A DNA stretch of 64,000 nucleotides from Primulina eburnea. Its lineage: Eukaryota > Streptophyta > Magnoliopsida > Lamiales > Gesneriaceae. Positions 47,076 through 58,895 of the stretch are shown one piece after another (the stretch's first letter is position 1; each line of letters opens with the position of its first letter). A model generated the notes under the pieces. The model was not told the DNA's origin. It made no database searches and saw only the letters and a list, made by a program, of their open reading frames with translations. Made by a program: the position numbers and the translations under genes. Location of the stretch: assembly GCF_022965805.1 (NCBI RefSeq), contig NC_133101.1:12499069-12563068 (forward strand). Direction: 5' to 3'.

Positions 47076-50000
47076 ATGGCACCGGGAGGAAGAGGCAGAA
47101 AAGGAAAAGAAGTTATCCAAGAGTCCGAAGCTCAGAACATAGGTAATGATGAGGGTATTGGCAGAGGTAGACGTGGTCGCTCTAGAGGAAGGGCAAATCA
47201 AAATGTGAATATAGAGGTAGAGGTAGAGCAAGAACCACCAATTCGACCAGAAAGGCAGGTTGCAAGAAATGTGGGAATTGATCGTGAAGTTCAGCAGCTG
47301 ACCCAAAGAATGAGAGAAATGGATTTAGTGATTGCTAAATTCCAAGATATGCGTCCTCCAAAATTCTTTGGAAATGAAGGTGGTGAAAAGGCAACGGCAT
47401 GGCTGAAGAGTATGAATTATTTATTTAATTTGGTGGAGTACACTCCAGAGCTGAGATTTAAGTTGGCTGTTTATCAACTCAAGGATCGAGCACAACTGTG
47501 GTGGGAAGCCACAGAGGAAGCAATCCGAGAATCTGGTCAGATAATTTCATGGGAGGTATTCCGTACTCATTTTATTCAAGAATACTCGCCTCCATCTTAT
47601 TATTCTGCTAAGGAAGCCGAGTTCAATCAGTTGGTTCAGGGAAATATGTCAGTGGGAGAGTATGCCTCTCAATTTTCTGCTCTTCTAGCTTACGTACCTC
47701 ATGTATCTAATAGTGATCAATCCAAGCTGTCGCGTTTTATGCAAGGAATGAACCGAACGATACATACTTTGGTTATGACTGGAGCACCAACTACCTGTGC
47801 TGAAGCAGTAGAGAAGGCTAAGAATATTGAGGCTAGTTTGCTTTGGGGAGGATCACAACAAGTTCCATCTTTTACTTCCCAAGGGTCCGGGAGTAGCATT
47901 TAGATGCCAGTGGGCATCCCTCCTTATCAGTCTCCACAGTCAAACCAGCCACCGGAGCAGCATAAATTCAAGGCTAAGGGAAAGCAGTTTAAGAAGAAGT
48001 CTTACTGCAGTTCATCTAGTTCAGGTAGTTCTCGGGGAGGAAGATCTAGTGGTTATGTTCGAGATTCTTGTGGGAGATGTGGAGGTAGGCATCCTACTAC
48101 CCAGTGCACAGGAGTTCAGGGAGACTGTCATACATGTGGATTACCGGGACATTATGCGAGAGTTTGTCCTAATGCGGGAAGACAACAGTATCAACCCTCG
48201 CAGTTTAGTCAGTTTCCGCGAGCCCCAGTGCCTCGACCATCTACTCCACAACCTAGCTACCAACAGCCAAGAGGATCTGCTCAGCAGTACTTTCCAGGAC
48301 CTCAGCAGGCTAGGGTGCATGCTTTGACACAGGACCAGGCTCATGAGACGCCCGGAGGGGTCATTGCAGGTATATGCTTTATTTTTTATTATCCTGCACG
48401 TATATTGATAGACACGGGAGCATCTCATTCATTCTTGTCTGCTGCATTTATCGATGAGCATGAGATAGCTACTACCTTGTTGATGGATACGGTGTCTGTG
48501 TCTACCCCTGCTGGTGTGTATTTGATGCCTCGTGAGATAGTTCTGAACTGTGTGATTAGATTTGATGATAACCTTATGATAACTAATCTAATCAAATTGT
48601 TTATGTCTGACTTTGACTGTATTTTGGGAATGGATACTCTGACGAATTATCGAGCCACCGTTGATTGTTTCCATGGAGTTGTCAGATTTAGACCTTATTA
48701 TGGCCATAAGTGGAACTTTTATGGTAATGATTCTCAGTCACGCATTCCATTAGTGTCAGAAATGGAAATGTTTAGACTACTATCGGCAGGGAATGAAGGA
48801 TTCATGATTTATGCAGTTGATGTCACTCAGGAAGAAATGTTAAAAGTTTCAGATATTCCTGTGGTAAAGGATTTTCCTGATGTATTTCCTGATGAAATAC
48901 CTGGCTTTCCGCCTCAAAGGGAAATAGATTTCAGCATTGAGTTAATGTCAGGGACGAACCCTATTTCTAGGGCACCGTATCGTTTGGCTCCAGCAGAGTT
49001 GAAAGAACTCAAGGAACAATTAAGAGACTTACTGGAGAAAGGTTATATTAGACCAAGTATGTCACCTTGGGGAGCTCCGGTATTGTTTGTAAAGAAGAAA
49101 GACGGGACGATGAGGATGTGTATTGATTATCGACAGTTGAATAAAGCTACAGTGAAGAATAAGTATCCTCTCCCACGTATCGATGATTTGTTTGATCAGT
49201 TGCAGGGTACATCTGTGTATTCCAAGATCGATCTTCGTTCTAGATATCATCAGCTTAGAGTTAGAGAGGAAGATGTTCCTAAAACTGTATTTCAGACACG
49301 TTATGGGAATTATGAATTCTTAGTCATGCCTTTCGGATTGACTAATGCTCCAGCAGTTTTCATGGATTTGATGAATCGTGTTTTTCAAGAATTTTTAGAC
49401 AAATTCGTTATTGTCTTTATTGATGATATTCTGATTTATTCAAAAACAAAGAAAGAGCATGGAGAACATTTGAGACTAGTCCTCCAAACACTCAAAGCGG
49501 CACAATTATATGCTAAATTTTCTAAGTATGAATTTTGGTTGGAGAGAGTAGTATTTCTGGGTCATGTTATATCCGCTCAGGGAGTTTCAGTGGATCCCAG
49601 TAAAGTCGAAGCTGTTATTAATTGGCCAACACCAACAAATGTTTCGGAGATTCGCAGTTTTCTAGGATTAGCAGGGTATTATAGGCGTTTTATTTAAAGA
49701 CTTTCCGTTATTGCAAGGCCTATGACCCAATTAACGCAAAAAGATCGACATTTTGTGTGGACTGCAGAATGTGAATCAAGTTTTCAAACTTTGAAGGAAA
49801 AGTTGACAACAGCTCCAGTGTTAGCTTTACCTTCAGGCTCAGGTGGATTTGTTGTGTGTACAGATGCTTCTCTGAATGGACTGGGATGTGTTTTAATGCA
49901 AAATGGGCGAGTTATTGCATATGCATCTCAACAGTTGAAACCACATGAGAATCGATATCCAGTTCATGATTTAGAATTGGCTGCCATTGTGTTTGCATTA

Positions 50001-50180
50001 AAAATATGACGTCATTATCTGTACGGTGAACAATTTGTAATTTATTCTGATCACAAGAGCCTTAAATATCTTTTCACACAGTCCGATTTGAATATGAGAC
50101 AACGTCGATGAAAGGAGTTGCTTAAAGACTTTGATTGTGAGATGCATTATCAACCAGGACGAATGAATCTAGTTGTAGAT
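47076..50180 (+). pseudogene. gag-pol: E3 gag-pol, 5' part: gag, protease, RT, start of RNase H
   Basis: Start at 47076 (MAPGGRGRKGKEVIQE). The gag domain spans residues about 90-260 (DMRPPKFFGNEGGEKA, AQLWWEA, FNQLVQGNMSVGEY). An in-frame TAG at 47901 lies before a Ser/Gly-rich linker; the frame then continues unchanged through the zinc knuckle [14 protein letters not shown], protease ([22 protein letters not shown]), and RT with [25 protein letters not shown] and the intact catalytic FIDDILIYS. Stops at 49696, 50008 and 50110 break the RT end and RNase H ([22 protein letters not shown]); two are TGG-to-TGA. The frame stops at VVD, where E4 is inserted, and resumes at 58898. Confidence 0.92.
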
Positions 50181-52087
50181 TGTAAAGCCCGGAAATGTTA
50201 AATCTGTGAAATTGTGATTTCATTAGTTAATCGGGATTGATATAGTTATAGACGGAACATCCCGAGAATATATTGGTCAAAGAATATGAAGGGTGCAATG
50301 TTTGAACAGAATGAGTGGCGCCCGAGCGGTAGAAAGAGCCCGCCCGAGCGCCATTGTTCAACAAAATTATGTTTTGGGCAGAACCTTCCGCGCCCGAGCG
50401 GTACATTTTGACCGCCCGAGCGCCAAAGTGTCATTCGGAAAGAGTTGGACAGAAACTTCCGCGCCCGAGCGGTACATTCTTACCGCCCGAGCGCCGTCTG
50501 AAAGGTGTTAAAGTTTTAAAGAAGACACGTATGAGATTACATGCAATATATATATGAAATGTTGTCATTTCTCTCCTCACAATTGCTGAGACCACCGAGA
50601 GAAAGGGGGGAAAAGAAAAGTTATCTTACTTTGAGGCTAGCTTGTGTAAGGTTTACATATACAAATTTAAATCCGATCTCGATTTTGAGCTCCTCTCATT
50701 GTTAGCTACAAAGTAATGTAAGTTTCATTCAATTCCAGCATGTTTTGATATTTATGTGTTGGGAAAATGATTAATTGAACTCCATATTATGTTCTTGAGA
50801 GGATAGATGTTGTAGATTCGCAAACGGATCAAAGAACGGATGTCATATGCTATTGTTGCGATTTTCTAGCATTTTTAGAAGTAAGATATTCAGATTTTGA
50901 GTAATATCATGTGCTTCTAATGATGATTATGAGTTGATGAGTTTAGATTGATGAATTGGTGATATATGTTGAGAGTTGGATTGATCGGTATCAGGAATTT
51001 ACGTCGTTATGCCGTTAAAGTTTATACCGAGATTGATCATTGATAGTATAGGTCTTGATTGAGTTAGGAATTGATGAAACACATATCACATTGCTATTTC
51101 AGATTGGTGTCGACGACTTTGACAGCAAGATTTTAACATCGACAGATATTGTACGACGAAAGGTATAAATCATGTTTGTTTGGGAAGCCACAACTCAAAT
51201 AAGATATTATTTGAGTTTCCCAAATCAAAATCACATACTAGAGATGATTATATTTAATTGTATCATGTTTATGAATTGTTTATAGAATTATATTCAAATG
51301 TTGTAACATGATTATTCTTTGATTATAGAATCGTATTCAAGGATATTAGATCATGGTAATATTCAGATATGAATATGAATATGCTTTGTTTACAGATTGA
51401 TATTCATTGCATTTAAGATAGGAGAGTCGTTGACAGCCATTGTCAACTATCTAGATGTTCGATGTATCTCAGCTTAGGAGCAGCTCTGACTCCTATTGCA
51501 GCCATAGATACAGCTCAGACCGAAGTCTAGGAATAAGACGTACAGTCACCCCGAGTGGGAGGGTAGGTGACAGCCATTGACGTCTTATTCACACGGGATC
51601 CCTAGAGTTATAGTCGAGTCGAGTCTAGACATGATTGGATTCGCATTGCATGTTTATATGATGTTATTCATAATAGCATGTTTCATGTTTTAGATTGTTT
51701 ATATGCATGTATACATGTTTATACTGGGATTTGTTCTCACCGGAGTTTTCGGCTGTTGTTATGTCTGTATGTGTGCATAACAACAGGTGGGGCAGGATCT
51801 GGGTCACGCAGAGGATGAGAGATGGACATAGCGTGGTGATCTCGGGCATAGCAGAAGAACTAGTAGTTGTACTGTTGATATGTGCTGTATTTAATTACTA
51901 GTTGTTGAGTTTGGATAGAACAAGATATGTTGTATCATATGTTTGTACATTATGCTTGTAAAATAAAGAAAGACAATTTTTGTTTATTATACATTAGATT
52001 TAATGTTAAAAGCGAAAAATTGACCCACTTTTTATATTAACAATCCATTTAATCCCAAAGAAAAGAGTTAGAGCCCGGGTCCCCACA
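50181..52087 (+). mobile_element. E4 5' LTR
   Basis: It carries a GC-palindrome array at 50317-50497. About 50 bases later follows a TATA box (TATATATAT, 50547-50555), so transcription probably starts near 50580. Further on is a long stem, AATAAGACGT (51532-51541) with ACGTCTTATT (51580-51589), with an inner TCACC/GGTGA pair, and a small stem GTTGAC/GTCAAC near 51430. Confidence 0.93.
50317..50497 (+). promoter_or_regulatory. E4 LTR array of paired CGCCCGAGCG motifs
   Basis: First partners start at 50319, 50391 and 50462. Second partners start at 50341, 50413 and 50484. The offset inside each pair is 22 every time; pairs are 72 and 71 apart. The first partner ends GCGG(T), the second GCGCC, the same asymmetry as in the Athila array. 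The TATA box is about 50 bases beyond. The 3' LTR has the same array from 57116. Confidence 0.82.
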
Positions 52088-52092
52088 ACAGG

Positions 52093-52104
52093 TGGTATCA
52101 GAGC
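52093..52104 (+). other. E4 primer binding site (initiator tRNA-Met)
   Basis: TGGTATCAGAGC, five bases after the LTR end at 52087. Confidence 0.92.
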
Positions 52105-52340
52105 CGTAGGTTCTGTAGACTGAGATAGAGTAGAATGAGCGGGGTAGATCGAGTCATCTTCCTTGCTTTTGTGTGCTAGCATGATTATTGCTTTCCTTAT
52201 TACGTGTTGTACTGTATATGATGTGATTACAACATGTAATTGACTGAATCAGAACCGATTCTGGATCAGAGGTAAATGATCCGAGGAGGGCTGAGACAGA
52301 TTGTATAGGTTATAAACTAATCTGTTTGAGTATCAGATAC

Positions 52341-53540
52341 ATGTCTCCTAGAAGAGCAGCCGTGCCTTTACGACCAACAATACCAGAACAGGGTAGCACA
52401 TCCGGTGATCCGATGGATGTAACTGCGACCCTTATGGAGACGCTCTTGAAACGATTTCAGTCCTTTCGACCGCCAACGCTAAAAGGTACAGAAAATGCGA
52501 TCGAGTGTGAAAGCTGGTTGGAGGATGTTGAAATGTTATTCGAGTCTCTGGAATACAGCGATGAGAAGAGAGTGAAGCTCATTGGCCATCAACTGCAAGA
52601 TGTGGCTAAGTACTGGTGGTTGAATATTAAAAGAGCCCTAGAACAGCGTGGCACAGAAATTACATTGAAAGTATTCAAGGCAGAGTTTTATCAGCGATTC
52701 TTTCCGGTATCCTACCGTAAAGATAAAGGCGCTGAGTTTGCAAACCTGAGGCAAGGGCAATTGAACATTGAAGAGTATGTTGCTAAATTTTCTTCTTTGC
52801 TTCGCTTTGCACCTCATGTTTCAGGTAATGATGGAGCCGTAGCAGATCAGTTTATAAACGGCTTAAATCCCGACATATTTACGTTGGTAAATACTGGGAG
52901 ACCCAACAATTTCGCTGATGCATTGAATCGTGCCAAAGGAGCTGAAGCCGGATTGCTTAGGCAACGGAGTGTTCCGTATGTTGCTCCGAGTCCGAGACCG
53001 CCACTACCTCCAGTGCAATCTTTTCTCAGAATTGAAAGTGGTGGTAGTAGTAGTGGACGCAAAGATCAGCTGAAAGCAAAGGGCAAACAGTTTAAGAGGG
53101 CAGGGAGCAGTTCCTCGAGCTCCAGCGGGTCAAGACAGAGAGGTCTTGGCCAGAGTTTAGAGGTGACGAGTGGATATTGCAGTACTTGTGGAGGAAAGCA
53201 TGCCACATAACAATGTCAGGGTGTATTGGGTAAATGTAATATATGTAAGCAACAAGGGAATTATGCCAAGGTTTGTCCTCAGAGAAGTGGTGCATCGAGA
53301 TTTCAAGGTACAAGGTCATCTGCATCAGTGACTCAGCCTGAGAGGCAAGCTTCATCAATTCACTCCTTTCAGCCGTCACCTACACAGACCCAGCCTCGAG
53401 CCAGAGGTGGTCATACCGGGAGTCAGCCGACCCGACAACAGGCTCAGGTGTTTGCGTTGACAGAGGAACAAGCACAGGATGCCCCAGATGATGTCATTGC
53501 AGGTAACTGTTCCCTTTGCGGTTATCCTGCTTATATATTG
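52341..53540 (+). pseudogene. gag: E4 gag (capsid and zinc knuckle), one stop
   Basis: Start at 52341 (MSPRRAAVPLRPTIPEQG). The gag domain spans residues about 40-200 (QSFRPPTLKGTENAIECE, AKYWWLN, FANLRQGQLNIEEY). A Ser-rich linker follows, then an in-frame TAA at 53208 (from CAA) just before the zinc knuckle CNICKQQGNYAKVC near 53240. The same frame continues to the protease. As gag it would coat and package the element RNA. The single stop would truncate the protein before the RNA-binding knuckle. Confidence 0.9.
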
Positions 53541-56500
53541 ATAGATACGGGTGCATCAGCATACATTCATATCAGAACGATTTGCATTATCGCATTCCTT
53601 GCCTGTTGAGTCTTTGTTAGATGTCGTGTTTATTACTTCTCCGTTAGGAAGTGGTTTGATATCGGTGACTACGGTTAAACATTGCATCTTACAGTTTGAG
53701 GGTAATGAAATTGATCTAGATTGCATAGTACTTGGGCTAGCTGACTTTGATTGTATAGTGGGTATTGATATGCTAACAAAGTACAGAGCCACCGTGGATT
53801 GTTTTCACAAGATTGTCAGATTCAGACCAGAAATGGCAGATGAGTGGAAATTCTACGGTAAGGGTTCCAGATCTCGGATTCCCTTGATTTCGGCTTTGAC
53901 TATGAATAAGTTATTGCAGAAAAGAGCAGATGGGTTCCTTGTGTATGCTGTAGATGTACAGAAATCGAGCCCGACATTGGCAGATTTGCCAGTAGTACGG
54001 GAATTTGCAGACGTGTTTCCAGAGGAGATTCCGGGGTTACCTCCAGTGCGAGAGGTAGATTTTAGTATTGATCTGATTCCAGGTACCACTCCTATTTCGA
54101 GAGCTCCGTATAGGATGGCGCCGATAGAGCTAAAAGAATTGAAAGCACAGTTGGAAGATCTGCTAGCCAAGGGATATATCAGACCTAGTGTATCTCCTTG
54201 GGGTGCTCCAGTGCTATTTGTGCGAAAGAAAGATGGATCGATGCGGTTGTGTATCGATTACAGGCAACTGAATAAGGCCACGATAAAGAATAAATATCCA
54301 TTGCCGAGGATCGATGATTTATTGGATCAACTACAGGGATCATCTGTTTACTCTAAGATTGATTTACGATCCGGATATCATCAGCTTCGAGTTCGAGATG
54401 TAGATATACCGAAGACAGCATTTCGAACCAGGTATGGGCATTACGAATTTATTGTCATGCCTTTTGGTTTAACAAATGCTCCGGCGGTATTTATGGGCTT
54501 GATGAATCAAATCTTTCAGAGGTATTTGGATAATTTTGTTATTGTCTTTATCGATGACATTCTGGTGTATTCTAAAAACAAGAATGAGCATGCAGAACAT
54601 CTCAGAATTGTGTTGCAGACACTGAGGAATGAGAGATTGTATGCCAAACTGTCAAAGTGCGAATTTTGGTTGAATCGAGTTGTCTTTTTAGGACATATCA
54701 TATCGGGAGAGGGTAATTCTGTAGATCCGAGTAAAGTGGAAGCTGTGATCATTTGGCCGAGACCAACTTCTGTACCCGAAATACGCAGTTTCATGGGTCT
54801 CGCGGGATACTATAGACGATTCATCCAAGATTTTTCCCATATCGCGAAGCCAATTACACAATTGACACAAAGGAATGCACCATTCCTATGGTCTGAAGAG
54901 TGTGAGTCTAGCTTTCTGGAATTGAAGAAAAGACTGACCAGCGCACCTGTCCTGATGATTCCTTCAGGTACGGGTGATTTTGTTGTATATTGTGATGCTT
55001 CTCACAGAGGTTTGAGATGTATTCTTATGCAGCGAGGGCATGTGGTCGCATATGCCTCGAGACAGTTGAAGACTCACGAGACACGATACCCCATTCATGA
55101 TCTTGAATTGGCGGCTATCGTATTTGCACTAAAGATCTGACGTCATTATCTTTATGGCGAAAAATTCGAGATCTATTCAGACCATAAAAGCCTAAAGTAC
55201 TTGTTTTCTCAATCGGAGCTGAACATGAGAAAACGTAGATGGCTTGATCTGTTAAAAGACTTTGATTGTGAGATCAAATATTATCCGGGAAAGTCAAATG
55301 CAGCCGCAGATGCCTTGAGTCGAAAGGTATGTGCTTTATCCTTATCGACGATAGGTGTTACAAAACTCGTTGAAAATTGCTGTTTCTCTGGATTAGAATT
55401 TGATACAGATAGGAGGCCACTACGACTTGCTGCTATTCAAGTTGAACCAGACTTGATCATGAGGATAAAAGAAGCACAAAGAACAGATCAGAATGTACAG
55501 AGATCGATTCAAATGGTCAGAACAGGACACGTATAAAAATATCAGGTGCGTGAGTATGTGTTATACGTAAATAACCGTCTTGTTGTGCCAGATGTTCCAG
55601 ATTTGTGACATAAGATTATGTCTTACACACATTGTAGTCGGTTTAGTATTCATCCTGGTGGCCGAAAGATGTACAATGATCTGAAGACACAGTTCTGGTG
55701 GAAGCAGATGAAGTCAAACATTACGGAATTTGTATCTAAATGCTTGAATTGCCAACAGGTGAAGGCCAAGAGGAAGAAGCTCGGAGGGTTACTTCAGAGT
55801 TTGTCTATTCCAGAATGGAAATGGGACCACATTTCCATGGATTTCGTGACGAAGCTACCCCGATCTTCCCGAGGCTGTGATTCGATTTGGGTCGTTATCG
55901 ACAGACTGACCAAATCAGCTTGTTTCATTCCGTACCGAATGACCTACAGACACGATCAGATGGCGGAGATATATGTTCGAGAGGTAGTCAGATTACATGG
56001 TGTGCCGAAGTCTATCGTATCAAATCGTGATCCACGATTTACTTCCCACTTTTGGCATAGTCTGCAGCAGGCTTTAGGTACGACTTTACACCTGAGTACT
56101 GCTTATCATCCTCAGACAGACGGACAATCAGAGCGGACTATCCAGACACTAGAGGATATGTTGAGAGCCGTAGTACTAGATTTTGGTACTAGTTGGCAAA
56201 ATTCCCTACCTCTTTGCGAATTCTCCTATAATAATAGCTATCAGACGAGTATTGAAATGGCACCGTTTGAAGCTTTATATGGCAAGAAGTGCAGATATCC
56301 GCTATACTGGGATGATATCACAGAAGTGCCAGAACTTGGGCCAGAGATGATTCGTGACATGAATGAGAAGGTAAAGATCATTCAGAAAAGAATGAAGACA
56401 GCACAGGATAGGCAAGCCAAGTACGCCAATATCAGACGTAGACCATTGGTGTTTGAACAAGGAGATAGAGTGTTCTTGAAAATTTCCCCATTCAGAGGCG

Positions 56501-56877
56501 TGGTTAGATTTGGCAAACGTGGGAAATTGTCTCTGAGGTACATTGGTCCTTACGAGATTCTTGAAAAGATTGGCGATCGAGCTTATCGACTTGCTCTTCC
56601 TCCTTCTCTATTTGGGATACATGACGTCTTTCATGTATCGATGTTGCGTAGATACATGCCAGATATTTCTCATGTCATTCAGCCTGATGAAGCTGAGCTC
56701 GATCAGACCTTGAGCTATGTGGAACAACTGATACAGATCTTTGATCGAAAAGAAAAGAAGCTCCGGACGAAGGCTATTCCATTAGTGAAAGTCCAATGGA
56801 GTCGTCATGGCATCGAAGAAGCGACTTGGGAAACAGAAGCAGATATGCGACATAAACATCCCGAGTTATTTCTATGA
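53541..56877 (+). pseudogene. pol: E4 pol: protease, RT, RNase H, integrase, chromodomain
   Basis: Protease begins LIDTGAS near 53535; a one-base frameshift right after it (near 53559) shifts the rest. The long frame 53551-55140 holds the protease end, the linker [11 protein letters not shown] and RT with [25 protein letters not shown] and the intact catalytic FIDDILVYS. RNase H ([22 protein letters not shown]) is cut by TGA at 55138. Stops at 55534 and 55606 lie before the integrase, which is open 55618-56877: zinc region with CLNCQQVKAKR, core MDFVTK, SNRDPRF and DGQSERTIQ, then GPYEIL and a C-terminal chromodomain (VKVQWSRHGIEEATWETE). Chromodomains of this type bind methylated histone H3 and steer integration. 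Integrase Asp/Asp/Glu residues are present. Confidence 0.92.
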
Positions 56878-56941
56878 GGTGAGTGTTTAACCAATTTTTG
56901 ATTTCATTACACCTTTCATATGACTTAATTTCTTATTACAT

Positions 56942-56977
56942 GTTCGAGGGCGAACTTATATCTAAGAGGGGGAGAAA
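56942..56977 (+). other. E4 pre-LTR hairpin and polypurine tract
   Basis: A stem GTTCG/CGAAC with loop AGGG (56942-56955), then AGAGGGGGAGAAA (56965-56977), then the LTR start TGTAAAGCCC at 56978. Confidence 0.8.
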
Positions 56978-58895
56978 TGTAAAGCCCGGAAATGTTTAAT
57001 CTGTGAAATTGCGATTTTATTAGTTAATCGGGATTGATATAGTTATAGAAGGAACATCCCGAGATTATATTGGTCAAAGAATATGAAGGGTGCAATGTTT
57101 GAACAGAATGAGTGGCGCCCGAGCGGTAGAAAGAGCCCGCCCGAGCGCCATTGTTCAACAAAATTATGTTTTGGGCAGAACCTTCCGCGCCCGAGCGGTA
57201 CATTTTGACCGCCCGAGCGCCAAAGTGTCATTCGGAAAGAGTTGGACAGAAACTTCCGCGCCCGAGCGGTACATTCTTACCGCCCGAGCGCCGTCTGAAA
57301 GGTGTTAAAGTTTTAAAGAAGACACGTATGAGATTACATGCAATATATATATATGAAATGTTGTCATTTCTCTCCTCACAATTGCTGAGACCACCGAGAG
57401 AAAGGGGGGAAAAGAAAAGTTATCTTACTTTGAGGCTAGCTTGTGCAAGGTTTACATATACAAATTTAAATCCGATCTCGATTTTGAGCTCCTCTCAATG
57501 TTAGCTACAAAGTAATGTAAGTTTCATTCAATTCCAGCATGTTTTGATATTTATGTGTTGGGAAAATGATTAATTGAACTCCATATTATGTTCTTGAGAG
57601 GATAGATGTTGTAGATTCGCAAACGGATCAAAGAACGGATGTCATATGCTATTGTTGCGATTTTCTAGCATTTTTAGAAGTAAGATATTCAGATTTTGAG
57701 TAATATCATGTGCTTCTAATGATGATTATGAGTTGATGAGTTTAGATTGATGAATTGGTGATATATGTTGAGAGTTGGATTGATCGGTATCAGGAATTTA
57801 CGTCGTTATGCCGTTAAAGTTTAAACCGAGATTGATCATTGATAGTATAGGTCTTGATTGAGTTAGGAATTGATGAAACACATATCACATTGCTATTTCA
57901 GATTGGTGTCGACGACTTTGACAGCGAGATTTTAACATCGACAGATATTGTACGACGAAAGGTATAAATCATGTTTGTTTGGGAAGCCACAACTCAAATA
58001 AGATATTATTTGAGTTTCCCAAATCAAAATCACATACTAGAGATGATTATATTTAATTGTATCATGTTTATGAATTATTTATAGAATTATATTCAAATGT
58101 TGTAACTTGATTATTCTTTGTTTATAGAATCGTATTCAAGGATATTAGATCATGGTAATATTCAGATATGAATATTAGTATGCTTTGTTTACAGATTGAT
58201 ATTCATTGAATTTAAGATAGGAGAGTCGTTGACAGCCATTGTCAACTATCTAGATGTTCGATGTATCTCAGCTTAGGAGCAGCTCTGACTCCTATTGCAG
58301 CCATAGATACAGCTCAGACCGAATTCTAGGAATAAGACGTACAGTCACCCCGAGTGGGAGGGTAGGTGACAGCCATTGACGTCTTATTCACACGGGATCC
58401 CTAGAGTTATAGTCGAGTCGAGTCTAGACATGATTGGATTCGCATTGCATGTTTATATGATGTTATTCATAATAGCATGTTTCATGTTTTACATGTTTTA
58501 GATTGTTTATATGCATGTATACATGTTTATACTGGGATTTGTTCTCACCGGAGTTTCCGGTTGTTGTTATGTCTGTATGTGTGCATAACAACAGGTGGGG
58601 CAGGATCTGGGTCACGCAGAGGATGAGAGATGGACATAGCGTGGTGATCTCGGGCATAGCAGAAGAACTAGTAGTTGTACTGTTGATATGTGCTGTATTT
58701 AATTACTAGTTGTTGAGTTTGGATAGAACAAGATATGTTGTATCATATGTTTGTACATTATGCTTGTAAAATAAAGAAAGACAATGTTTGTTTATTATAC
58801 ATTAGATTTAATGTTAAAAGCGAAAAATTGACCCACTTTTTATATTAACGATCCATTTAATCTCAAAGAAAAGAGGTAGAGCCCGGGTCCCCACA
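56978..58895 (+). mobile_element. E4 3' LTR
   Basis: 1918 bp, nearly the same as the 5' LTR; part of the extra length is a repeat of CATGTTTTA near 58480-58498 and one more TA in the TATA region. GC array from 57116, long stem at 58331-58340 with 58379-58388. It ends CCCCACA, followed by the target copy TAGAT. Confidence 0.93.

Larger units (their letters stand above)
50181..58895 (+). mobile_element. E4, chromodomain gypsy retrotransposon, complete, nested in E3 pol
   Basis: Flanked by TAGAT (50176-50180 and 58896-58900). LTRs are 50181-52087 (1907 bp) and 56978-58895 (1918 bp), start TGTAAAGCCC, end CCCCACA. Internal DNA carries Met primer site, gag, protease, RT, RNase H, integrase, chromodomain, hairpin and polypurine tract. 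Its removal, with one target copy, restores the E3 reading frame. The LTRs are very similar, so it is fairly recent, but its coding region has several stops. Confidence 0.96.

Noticed and set aside
47901..47903. TAG between gag and pol of E3 as a programmed readthrough stop
   Set aside because: It lies before the zinc knuckle, not at the gag-pol border, the element has other stops, and E4 has none at the matching place.
50293..50557. Open frames across the E4 LTR array (also 57090-57308)
   Set aside because: Same reason: repeat-driven low-complexity translation in LTR DNA upstream of the TATA box.
51695..51901. 68-residue frame in the E4 LTR (also 58503-58709)
   Set aside because: LTR DNA with no domain; low-complexity hydrophobic translation.
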